Assembly (NCBI GenBank): GCA_028817685.1
Contig: JAPPPC010000422.1
Coordinates: forward strand, 1-6,345
DNA: 6,345 nt
From: Rhodospirillaceae bacterium
GTDB lineage: Bacteria; Pseudomonadota; Alphaproteobacteria; UBA8366; GCA-2717185
Direction: 5' to 3'
The position numbers and the translations under genes are program-made. This document shows, in pieces, positions 1 to 5,989 of the stretch. Numbering within the stretch: the first letter of the stretch is position 1; each line of letters starts with the position of its first letter. Below the pieces are notes generated by a model. That model worked only from the letters and a program-made list of their open reading frames with translations. It did not search any database and was not told where the DNA came from.

Positions 1-27
1 CGGAGACACCCAACGGGAGCATGAAAA

Positions 28-1422
28 ATGGGCGAGTTGGGTGACAGACACGGCGAAACGGACGACGTTGATCTGGAAAGCCTCTACGGTCTCACGGACG
101 AACTCGTTCGTGAGACCTTGGCGGCTATCGAAAGCCAAGATCGTGGCCGCCTGAGGGAGCTGACGGAACCGCTGCATGCGGCCGATATGGCCGATCTGTT
201 CCAGGCTCTGTCCGCGCAAAACCGGGCGCGTCTGGAAGATCTTCTCGGCGATGAACTCGATGCCGAAGTCTTTGCCCATCTCGACGAGGCGGTTCGCGAA
301 GACCTGATCGATGAGCTCGATTCCGATGCGCTGGTTAAGGTCGTTAATGAATTGGACAGCGATGACGCTGTTGGGCTTATCGAAGAGCTCGAGCGCGATG
401 AGCAGCGCGCCTTGCTCGACGGCGTGCCCGCGGCGGACCGGCTTCTTTACGAGCAGGCGCTCGCCTTTCCCGAAGACAGCGCCGGGCGCCTCATGCGGCG
501 CGAGTACGCCGCCGTTCCCTCCATCTGGTCGGTCGGCGAGACCATCGACTATATGCGCGACGATCCCGACGTGCCGGAAGATTTCTACGGCTTGTTTGTC
601 GTCGGCCCGGATAACAAGCCAGCTGGCGTGGTGATGACCAGCCGCTTGCTGCGGTCCCATCGGCCTGTCGCGGTGTCCGACATTATGGAACCGGAAATCC
701 GCCTGATCCCGGCGGCGATGGATCAGGAGGACGTGGCGTTTCTGTTCCGGCAATACGGGCTGGTCGAGGCGCCGGTCGTCGATGAAGATGGCCGCATCAT
801 CGGCGTGATCACAGTGGATGATGTCGTCGACGTGATTGATGAAGAGCATGAAGAGGACATGCTCAAGCTCGGCGGCGTTGCAGTCGACGACCTGTACGAA
901 GCGGTTGCGGATACGATCAAATCGCGCCTGTCTTGGTTGTTGCTCAATCTGCTGACGGCGATCTTGGCCTCCATCGTCATCGGCTTTTTCCAGGCCGAGA
1001 TCGAGAAGGTCGTCGCGCTCGCCGTGCTGATGCCGATCGTGGCCTCGATGGGCGGTAACGCCGGTACGCAGACCCTAACTGTCGCCGTCCGGGCCTTGGC
1101 GATGAAGGAACTGACGCCCAGCAACGCTTTGCGCATCGTCGGCAAGGAAGTTCTGGTTGGTGGTGTCAACGGGATAGTTTTCGCTGTCCTGATGGGGACG
1201 ATCGCCTATTTCTGGTTCGGCGATCTGTTGATCGGCATCGTTATCGGCATCGCCATGATCCTCAATCTGCTGGTCGCGGGCCTTGCGGGTATCCTCATCC
1301 CGTTAGCCATCGACAGGGCTGGCGCTGATCCTGCAGTCGGGTCGAGCATCGTGCTGACGACGGTGACCGACGTGCTTGGGTTTCTTTGTTTCCTCGGTTT
1401 GGCATCGGTCGTTCTGCTTTGA
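28..1422 (+). CDS. mgtE: Magnesium transporter MgtE
   Basis: This 464-residue protein is a full-length MgtE-type Mg2+ channel/transporter of the inner membrane. The family works as a homodimer whose cytosolic part senses Mg2+ and closes the pore. An acidic helical N domain covers about residues 15-140, and a CBS pair about 145-270. An acidic linker follows (D271, E272, E273, E275, E276, D277), matching the plug-helix region. The C-terminal membrane domain has about five helices (roughly 301-322, 327-355, 375-397, 402-425, 440-464). The family motif G-G-N-A-G-T-Q sits at 342-348, and the last helix carries T-T-V-T-D with D448 at the expected pore Asp. The start is firm: an in-frame TGA lies at 22-24 and GGGAG at 15-19 is 8 bases before the ATG. 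A second ATG at 21 is out of frame and soon stops. No Mg2+ riboswitch could be judged because only 27 upstream bases are present. Confidence 0.96.
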   Translation: MGELGDRHGETDDVDLESLYGLTDELVRETLAAIESQDRGRLRELTEPLHAADMADLFQALSAQNRARLEDLLGDELDAEVFAHLDEAVREDLIDELDSDALVKVVNELDSDDAVGLIEELERDEQRALLDGVPAADRLLYEQALAFPEDSAGRLMRREYAAVPSIWSVGETIDYMRDDPDVPEDFYGLFVVGPDNKPAGVVMTSRLLRSHRPVAVSDIMEPEIRLIPAAMDQEDVAFLFRQYGLVEAPVVDEDGRIIGVITVDDVVDVIDEEHEEDMLKLGGVAVDDLYEAVADTIKSRLSWLLLNLLTAILASIVIGFFQAEIEKVVALAVLMPIVASMGGNAGTQTLTVAVRALAMKELTPSNALRIVGKEVLVGGVNGIVFAVLMGTIAYFWFGDLLIGIVIGIAMILNLLVAGLAGILIPLAIDRAGADPAVGSSIVLTTVTDVLGFLCFLGLASVVLL

Positions 1423-1432
1423 TCGCGATCAA
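1419..1432. promoter_or_regulatory. FNR/FixK-type palindrome upstream of ivd
   Basis: The sequence TTGATCGCGATCAA is a perfect 14-base palindrome and matches the TTGAT-N4-ATCAA consensus bound by FNR/Anr/FixK regulators of the CRP-FNR family. It overlaps the mgtE stop codon (1420-1422), and its centre lies about 74 bases before the ivd ATG. With uniform base composition, the ten fixed positions would match by chance about 0.006 times in a window of this size. Its distance from the candidate -10 puts the centre near -51, which is not the classic -41.5 or -61.5 spacing. Binding is therefore an inference. It could also be a chance palindrome or a weak hairpin, but it has no T-run and so is not a terminator. 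Confidence 0.45.
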
Positions 1433-1442
1433 TGCGGAACGG

Positions 1443-1470
1443 GTGACTTCGGTGGAAAAGCGCGCATAAT
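1443..1470 (+). promoter_or_regulatory. Possible sigma-70 promoter for ivd
   Basis: GTGACT (1443-1448, four of six matches to TTGACA) is separated by 16 bases from CATAAT (1465-1470, five of six matches to TATAAT). The pair lies in the 77-base spacer between mgtE and ivd, just downstream of the FNR-type palindrome. Transcription would begin near 1476, giving a short leader that contains the AAGGAG ribosome site at 1486-1491. The -35 is weak, and alphaproteobacterial promoters are often divergent, so this is only a candidate. Confidence 0.3.
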
Positions 1471-1499
1471 CAAAACACAGATCAAAAGGAGTTGCGCCC

Positions 1500-2672
1500 A
1501 TGATTCCCAATACGTTGCCGGGTCTTGATTTCGATCTCGGCGAGACTGCCGACATGCTGCGCGACACAGTGCAGAGCTTCGCCGCAGACGAAGTGGCGCC
1601 GCGCGCTGCGGAAATCGACAGCAGCGATGAATTCCCGCGCGACCTGTGGCCGAAGATGGGCGCGCTCGGATTGCACGGCCTGACGGTCGAAGAGGAGTAT
1701 GGCGGTTCCGGCATGGGCTATACGGAACATGTGATCGCGGTCGAGGAGATCAGCCGAGCCTCGGGGTCGGTGGGGCTCAGCTACGGGGCCCATTCCAACC
1801 TCTGCATCAACCAGATTCGGCGCAATGGCACCGAGGACCAGAAGCGCCGCTACCTGCCGAAACTGATCTCGGGTGAACATGTCGGGTCTTTGGCGATGAG
1901 CGAGTCCAGCGCCGGATCCGACGTGGTATCGATGAAACTTCGGGCGGAAAAGAAGGGCGACCGTTACGTACTGAACGGCACCAAGTTCTGGATCACCAAC
2001 GCGCCGGATGCGGATACTTTGCTGGTCTACGCCAAGACCGATCCGGAGGCAAAGCAGCACGGTATTACCGCCTTCATCATCGAGAAAGGGTTCAAGGGGT
2101 TCCGGGTCGCGCAGAAGCTCGACAAGCTCGGCATGCGGGGTTCCAGCACCGGCGAGCTCGTACTCGAGGATTGCGAGGTGCCGGAGGAAAACGTGGTCAG
2201 CGATGTCGGTGCCGGCGTGCGCGTGCTGATGAGCGGCCTCGACTATGAACGGCTGGTTCTGTCGGGCGGGCCGCTCGGCATCATGCAGGCCTGCATGGAT
2301 GTGGTCGTGCCCTATGTGCATGAGCGCGAGCAGTTCGGCGAACCGATCGGCAAGTTCCAACTGATGCAGGGCAAGCTCGCCGACATGTACACGACCATGA
2401 ATGCCTGCAAGGCCTACGCCTATGCGGTCGCAAAGGCGTGCGACCGTCAGGACACGACACGGAAGGACGCGGCCGGCGTGCTGCTCTACACGGCGGAGAA
2501 GGCGACCTGGATGGCGCTGGAGGCGATCCAGGCGCTTGGCGGTATGGGATACATCAACGAAAGCCCGCCGGGGCGGCTGCTGCGCGATGCCAAGCTTTAC
2601 GAAATCGGCGCCGGTACAAGCGAGATCCGGCGCATGCTGATCGGCCGCGAACTGTTTCAGGAGACCGCGTAG
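1500..2672 (+). CDS. ivd: Isovaleryl-CoA dehydrogenase
   Basis: This 390-residue FAD flavoenzyme is predicted to oxidise isovaleryl-CoA to 3-methylcrotonyl-CoA in leucine breakdown, passing electrons to electron-transfer flavoprotein. Both acyl-CoA dehydrogenase signatures are present: M-S-E-S-S-A-G-S-D at 133-141 and Q-A-L-G-G-M-G-Y starting at 344, running into the R-L-L-R-D segment. The subfamily call rests on the catalytic base. Glu250 lies in the G-L-D-Y-E-R-L-V-L segment, as in human isovaleryl-CoA dehydrogenase (Glu254), while the usual C-terminal Glu site is replaced (I-G-A-G-T-S, Ala371). Length is normal for the family. AAGGAG (1486-1491) lies 8 bases before the ATG. No methylcrotonyl-CoA carboxylase or other leucine-pathway gene is next to it, unlike the usual liu clusters. 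dgkA begins 8 bases downstream. Confidence 0.93.
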   Translation: MIPNTLPGLDFDLGETADMLRDTVQSFAADEVAPRAAEIDSSDEFPRDLWPKMGALGLHGLTVEEEYGGSGMGYTEHVIAVEEISRASGSVGLSYGAHSNLCINQIRRNGTEDQKRRYLPKLISGEHVGSLAMSESSAGSDVVSMKLRAEKKGDRYVLNGTKFWITNAPDADTLLVYAKTDPEAKQHGITAFIIEKGFKGFRVAQKLDKLGMRGSSTGELVLEDCEVPEENVVSDVGAGVRVLMSGLDYERLVLSGGPLGIMQACMDVVVPYVHEREQFGEPIGKFQLMQGKLADMYTTMNACKAYAYAVAKACDRQDTTRKDAAGVLLYTAEKATWMALEAIQALGGMGYINESPPGRLLRDAKLYEIGAGTSEIRRMLIGRELFQETA

Positions 2673-2680
2673 ACACCGCG

Positions 2681-3016
2681 ATGGAGCGACTCTTCAAGGC
2701 AGCCGGGTATTCGTGGGCGGGATTGCAGGCGGCGTGGCGGTCCGAGGCCGCCTTCCGGCAAGAGGTCGTCCTCTGCATCCCGCTCGTGCCACTGGCGTTG
2801 TGGTGGGGCGAAACGGGACTTGAGCGGGCAATGTTGATCGGCGCGCTGTTGCTCGTGCTGGTCGTTGAGCTCGTGAACAGTGGCCTTGAAGCCGTGGTCG
2901 ACCGGATTGGTAGCGAAATCAACCCATTGTCCAAGACGGCGAAAGATGTCGGGTCTGCGGCTGTCCTTTTAAGCTTGCTCAATGTCGTGGTCGTCTGGGG
3001 TCTGATTTTGTTATGA
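2681..3016 (+). CDS. dgkA: Diacylglycerol kinase (DgkA, membrane type)
   Basis: This 111-residue integral membrane kinase phosphorylates diacylglycerol with ATP to phosphatidic acid, recycling lipid left by periplasmic glucan or envelope synthesis. It aligns throughout with E. coli DgkA. An amphipathic N-terminus carries K-A-A-G-Y-S-W (6-12), followed by E22, R-Q-E (26-28) and three hydrophobic helices. The core V-E-L-V-N-S-G-L-E-A-V-V-D-R-I-G-S-E holds E63, N66, E70 and D74, matching E. coli E69, N72, E76 and D80. The C-terminal K-D-V-G-S-A-A-V-L motif is also present. The reading frame is open back to 2438 inside ivd, but family alignment places the start at the ATG at 2681. The nearest GGAG (2660-2663) is rather far from that ATG, so translation may depend on ribosomes finishing ivd 8 bases upstream. 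Confidence 0.95.
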   Translation: MERLFKAAGYSWAGLQAAWRSEAAFRQEVVLCIPLVPLALWWGETGLERAMLIGALLLVLVVELVNSGLEAVVDRIGSEINPLSKTAKDVGSAAVLLSLLNVVVVWGLILL

Positions 3017-3032
3017 CGAGACCGAATATATG

Positions 3033-3038
3033 GGAGGA
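3033..3038 (+). promoter_or_regulatory. Ribosome binding site setting the cupin start
   Basis: GGAGGA ends 6 bases before the ATG at 3045. The other in-frame ATG, at 3030, lies just upstream of this site and has no Shine-Dalgarno sequence of its own. The downstream ATG is therefore the preferred start. Confidence 0.75.
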
Positions 3039-3044
3039 AAAGCC

Positions 3045-3521
3045 ATGAGTGACACGCCACGCAAGCCGGCGCTCGATCCATCAACGCTCGCGCCGCGCAT
3101 CGGTGCCAGCTATCCGGCCGTGTTTCAGGAACTCTGCGCCGATCGTGAAAAACGCGCCTTGGGCGACCCTTTAGGACTGACGAACTTCGGCGTCAATCTC
3201 GTCATTTTGAAGCCCGGATCGGGGTCCGCTGAACGTCACTGGCATAGCAAGCAGGACGAACTGATTTATGTGCTGGAAGGCGAACTCACCTTGATCACCG
3301 ATGCCGGCGAGCAGGTGTTGAAGCCCGGCATGACGGCCGGATTCCCGGCTGGTGTCGCGGATGGCCATCAACTCGTCAACAAGAGCGACGAAGAAGCCCG
3401 CTATCTGGAGATCGGTGATCGCACCGCCGGAGACGAGGTTGCCTATCCGGATATCGACCTGGCCGGGAAGTTCGCGGATGGGGGCTTCAAGTTCTTCAAG
3501 AAAGACGGTACCCCCTACTGA
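3045..3521 (+). CDS. Cupin domain-containing protein
   Basis: This 158-residue soluble protein has a single cupin beta-barrel. Cupin motif 1 is visible around residues 60-79, with candidate metal ligands H65, H67 and E72 (H-W-H-S-K-Q-D-E) and the closing L-E-G. Motif 2 lies at about 99-112 (F-P-A-G-V-A-D-G-H-Q-L-V-N), giving the fourth ligand H108. All four ligands are intact, so it probably binds a divalent metal. A tail of about 45 residues beyond the barrel ends in G-F-K-F-F-K-K-D-G-T-P-Y. Proteins of this type are usually annotated only as cupins. Enzymatic and ligand-sensing roles are both possible, and nothing here names a substrate. It starts 28 bases after dgkA, and its stop codon abuts the ribosome site of the next gene. 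Confidence 0.88.
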   Translation: MSDTPRKPALDPSTLAPRIGASYPAVFQELCADREKRALGDPLGLTNFGVNLVILKPGSGSAERHWHSKQDELIYVLEGELTLITDAGEQVLKPGMTAGFPAGVADGHQLVNKSDEEARYLEIGDRTAGDEVAYPDIDLAGKFADGGFKFFKKDGTPY

Positions 3522-3533
3522 GGAGGCCAAGTT

Positions 3534-3716
3534 ATGGCGTTGGAAATGAAGACAGCGTGCATGAAATGCGACGGCGCGCTGGAGGATATGGGCGAAGCCT
3601 GGATTTGCTCCTACGAATGCACCTTTTGCACCCCGTGCACGACGGCGATGAGCCAGACCTGCCCGAATTGCGGCGGCGAGTTGCTGCGCCGGCCGCGCCG
3701 CCGTCCACGGAAATGA
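3534..3716 (+). CDS. DUF1272 family small zinc-finger-like protein
   Basis: This 60-residue protein matches the DUF1272 pattern. It has eight cysteines: C9-x2-C12, C25-x3-C29-x2-C32-x2-C35 and C43-x2-C46. The core I-C-S-Y-E-C-T-F-C and the C-P-N-C-G-G-E-L block are typical of the family. Two zinc sites are likely, in a compact treble-clef or RING-like fold; that is an inference from cysteine spacing. The last nine residues are almost all Arg, Pro or Lys, which could favour nucleic-acid or acidic-surface binding. The family's function is unknown. AGGAGG (3521-3526) overlaps the cupin stop codon by one base and lies 7 bases before the ATG, so the two genes are probably co-translated. The 51 bases after its stop hold only a weak 5-bp inverted repeat (3721-3733) and the next ribosome site. 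Confidence 0.9.
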   Translation: MALEMKTACMKCDGALEDMGEAWICSYECTFCTPCTTAMSQTCPNCGGELLRRPRRRPRK

Positions 3717-3767
3717 CCCGCGTCCAGCGGACGAAATGCGTTTAACCCGACGATGAGGAGGTAAGCG

Positions 3768-4163
3768 ATGACGACGGATCTGATGATGCTGGCCTGGAGC
3801 GCGGCGCTGTGCGCACTGCTTTGGGTTCCCTATATCCTGGCGCGGATCGGCGCCTGGGGCTTGGTCGATACGGTGGGCTACCCGGATTCGACACCGGATG
3901 TTCCGACCTGGTCCGCCCGAACAAAGCAGGCGCACGCCAATCTGGTCGAAAACCTTGTGCCGTTCGGTGCGCTTGTCCTCGTCGCCCATGTCGGCGGCAT
4001 GGCGAACGAGATGACGGCGCTGGCCGCGACCCTGTTCTTCTGGTCCCGCGTGGCGCATGTCATCGTTTACACGTTCGGTATCCCCTGGCTTCGCACGCTC
4101 GCCTTTGCCGGCGGGTTCGTGGGGCAGGTGATGATCTTCTTGGCAATCTTGGGAGTGATGTAG
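3768..4163 (+). CDS. MAPEG family membrane protein
   Basis: This 131-residue protein has four predicted membrane helices (about 5-25, 59-76, 83-103, 107-130), the standard MAPEG topology. Family hallmarks are present: R51 with A-H-A-N-L-V-E-N (H56, N58, E61) at the second helix, W-S-R-V-A-H (R94, H97) in the third, then Y101 and G-I-P-W-L-R-T (P106, R109). MAPEG proteins include microsomal glutathione transferases and eicosanoid-forming enzymes. Bacterial members of this short form are mostly uncharacterised, with glutathione-dependent transferase or peroxidase activity as the usual guess. A strong AGGAGG (3756-3761) lies 6 bases before the start. The SDR gene begins only 3 bases after its stop, indicating co-transcription. 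Confidence 0.9.
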   Translation: MTTDLMMLAWSAALCALLWVPYILARIGAWGLVDTVGYPDSTPDVPTWSARTKQAHANLVENLVPFGALVLVAHVGGMANEMTALAATLFFWSRVAHVIVYTFGIPWLRTLAFAGGFVGQVMIFLAILGVM

Positions 4164-4166
4164 CCG

Positions 4167-4832
4167 ATGCCGACAGTACTGATTACCGGCGCGAGCCGCG
4201 GCATCGGCCGCGGCTTCGTCGATCGTTTCAACGAGGCGGGCTGGCGCGTGATTTCGACCTGCCGAGACCCGGGTTCGGCCGGGCTCGGCGGCGAGGTTCA
4301 TTCACTCGACGTCACCGAGCAGGCTTCCGTCGATGCTCTTGCGACGACGCTGAAGGGCGAGCCGATCGATCTGTTGCTAAACAATGCCGGCATCTATGGC
4401 CCGCGAACCTATGCGTATGACGAGATCGATTACGATGCGTGGGCGGAGGTCTTGTCGATCGATGCGATGGCGCCGATCCGGGTGGCCGCCGCGTTGACCG
4501 ACAATGTCGCTGCGTCGAACAGGAAGCTGATGGTCTTTATCTCGTCGGTGATGGGCAGCATTGCGGAGACTGCCACGGGTGAAGGGATGATCTACCGGTC
4601 GTCCAAGGCGTGCCTGAACGCTGCGGTGAACGTGATGAGCCACGGGCTGCAAGGACACGGCATCGCCTGCGTGTTGTTCCATCCCGGCTGGGTCCGCACC
4701 GATATGGGCGGTCCGACTGCGGCAATCGACACCACGACCAGCGTGCGCGGCATGTTCGATGTCATCGACGGGCTGCAAGCGAAAGACAATGGCCGTTTCA
4801 TCAATTACGACGGCACGGACATCTCGTGGTAG
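4167..4832 (+). CDS. SDR family oxidoreductase (short, C-factor-like)
   Basis: This 221-residue NAD(P)-dependent short-chain dehydrogenase/reductase has a Rossmann fold. The cofactor motif T-G-A-S-R-G-I-G is at 7-14, an Asp-Val pair at 48-49, and N-N-A-G at 72-75. The catalytic Ser is in I-S-S (126-127), and the active-site Y143-x3-K147 is intact. P-G-W-V-R-T-D follows, as in the compact CsgA/C-factor-like SDR group. R33 after the second strand would favour NADPH, although this is only suggestive. The position usually held by the tetrad Asn appears to be Asp99 (L-S-I-D-A-M-A-P). The substrate cannot be told from sequence. GGGAG (4151-4155) lies 11 bases before the ATG, inside the end of the MAPEG gene. 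The acyl-CoA dehydrogenase starts 16 bases downstream. Confidence 0.91.
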   Translation: MPTVLITGASRGIGRGFVDRFNEAGWRVISTCRDPGSAGLGGEVHSLDVTEQASVDALATTLKGEPIDLLLNNAGIYGPRTYAYDEIDYDAWAEVLSIDAMAPIRVAAALTDNVAASNRKLMVFISSVMGSIAETATGEGMIYRSSKACLNAAVNVMSHGLQGHGIACVLFHPGWVRTDMGGPTAAIDTTTSVRGMFDVIDGLQAKDNGRFINYDGTDISW

Positions 4833-4834
4833 TG

Positions 4835-4840
4835 CGGAGG
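4835..4840 (+). promoter_or_regulatory. Ribosome binding site setting the second dehydrogenase start
   Basis: CGGAGG lies 8 bases before the ATG at 4849. The frame is open for 30 codons further upstream, to an ATG at 4759 inside the SDR gene. That extension has no family similarity, whereas M-I-L-T-E-E-Q-R is a normal acyl-CoA dehydrogenase N-terminus. Confidence 0.75.
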
Positions 4841-4848
4841 CACGTCCA

Positions 4849-5985
4849 ATGATCCTCACCGAAGAGCAGCGCATGGTCCGCGATATGGCGCGGGATTTTG
4901 CGGCGGACAAGCTGGCGCCGCATGCCGCCGAATGGGACCGGGATTCGGTGTTCCCCGCCGACGCCATCCGCGAGATGGGAAATTTGGGCCTGATGGGCAT
5001 GCTCATCCCACCGGAATGGGACGGCGCCGGTACCGACAACATCGCCTATATCATGGCGCTGGAGGAGATCGCCGCCGGCGACGGGGCTTGCTCGACCATC
5101 ATGACGGTGCACAACACGGTCGCCTGCATGCCGATCTACAAGTTCGGTACGGATGAGCAGAAGGACCGCTTTTTACGGCCGTTGGCCCGCGGCGAGTGGC
5201 TTGGCGGGTTCGCACTGACGGAACCGGATGCGGGCTCCGATGCGGCGGCGCTGCGCACGCGCGCGGTGCGTGACGGCAATCGCTGGGTTTTGAACGGTAC
5301 AAAGCAGTTCATCACGAGTGGCAAGAACGCCGATATCATCATCGCCTTCGCCGTCACCGATCCGGACGCGGGCAAGCGTGGGATTTCCGCATTCATCGTG
5401 CCGACCGCAACGCCCGGCTATCAGGTCGCGTCGGTGGAACGCAAGTTGGGGCAAAAGGCGTCGGATACGTGCCAACTGCGTTTTGAGGATATGGTGCTGA
5501 CCCCGGATCTGATGCTGGGCCAGGAGGGCGAGGGTTACAAGATCGCGCTCTCGAACCTGGAGGGCGGCCGCATCGGGATTGCCGCGCAGGCCGTCGGCAT
5601 GGCGCGCACGGCCTATGAGGCGGCACTAGGCTATGCCAAGGAGCGCAAGAGCATGGGCACGGCGATTGTGAACCACCAGGCGGTCGGCTTCCGGCTCGCC
5701 GACATGGCGACAAAGCTGGAGGCGGCCCGACAGTTGACCCTGCACGCGGCCTCCTTGCGCGATGCCGGGGTGCCATGCCTGAAGGAAGCGGCGATGGCGA
5801 AACTGTATGCGACGGAAATGGCCGAAGAGGTCTGTTCCGACGCGATCCAGACCCATGGCGGGGTCGGTTATCTGGAGGACTTTCCGGTCGCGCGCATCGC
5901 CCGCGACGTACGGGTCTGCAAAATCTACGAGGGTACCAGCGATATCCAGCGCCTGATCATCGGGCGTGAAATCGTGAAAGACTGA
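4849..5985 (+). CDS. Acyl-CoA dehydrogenase, short/branched-chain type
   Basis: This 378-residue FAD enzyme should introduce the alpha-beta double bond in an acyl-CoA and pass electrons to electron-transfer flavoprotein. The N-terminal helical domain opens with L-T-E-E-Q-R-M-V-R-D. The first family signature is at 122-131 (A-L-T-E-P-D-A-G-S-D). The second begins at Q334 (Q-T-H-G-G-V-G-Y-L-E-D) and continues through the conserved R-I-A-R-D. The catalytic base is Glu361 in I-Y-E-G-T-S-D-I-Q-R, the position used by short- and medium-chain enzymes and different from that of the isovaleryl enzyme upstream. The overall sequence most resembles butyryl-CoA or 2-methyl-branched-chain dehydrogenases (ACADS/ACADSB group); the exact chain preference is not decidable here. 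It is the last gene of the plus-strand run, and its stop is 4 bases from the stop of the convergent gene. Confidence 0.92.
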   Translation: MILTEEQRMVRDMARDFAADKLAPHAAEWDRDSVFPADAIREMGNLGLMGMLIPPEWDGAGTDNIAYIMALEEIAAGDGACSTIMTVHNTVACMPIYKFGTDEQKDRFLRPLARGEWLGGFALTEPDAGSDAAALRTRAVRDGNRWVLNGTKQFITSGKNADIIIAFAVTDPDAGKRGISAFIVPTATPGYQVASVERKLGQKASDTCQLRFEDMVLTPDLMLGQEGEGYKIALSNLEGGRIGIAAQAVGMARTAYEAALGYAKERKSMGTAIVNHQAVGFRLADMATKLEAARQLTLHAASLRDAGVPCLKEAAMAKLYATEMAEEVCSDAIQTHGGVGYLEDFPVARIARDVRVCKIYEGTSDIQRLIIGREIVKD

Positions 5986-5989
5986 GACG

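Noticed and set aside
1419..1432. The palindrome after mgtE as an intrinsic terminator
   Set aside because: The stem is short and AT-rich at its ends and is followed by mixed sequence rather than a T-run. A regulator site fits better.
1482..2360. Minus-strand open frame of 292 codons opposite ivd
   Set aside because: The opposite strand encodes a clear isovaleryl-CoA dehydrogenase with all motifs. The antisense product shows no family features.
2438..2680. N-terminal extension of dgkA into ivd
   Set aside because: The extension is low-complexity Arg/Gly/Ala sequence read out of frame within ivd, and DgkA similarity begins right after the ATG at 2681.
3721..3733. Inverted repeat CGTCC-AGC-GGACG after the DUF1272 gene as a terminator
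   Set aside because: The stem is only 5 bp with no following T-run; it is too weak to call.
3171..4301. Long minus-strand open frame of 376 codons lying opposite the cupin, DUF1272 and MAPEG genes and the start of the SDR
   Set aside because: Its product is rich in Arg, His, Gly and Ala with no recognisable domain, and it runs opposite four well-supported genes. This is the usual antisense artefact of GC-rich codon bias.
4759..4848. 30-residue N-terminal extension of the second acyl-CoA dehydrogenase
   Set aside because: It overlaps the SDR gene, has no family similarity, and a CGGAGG site supports the ATG at 4849.
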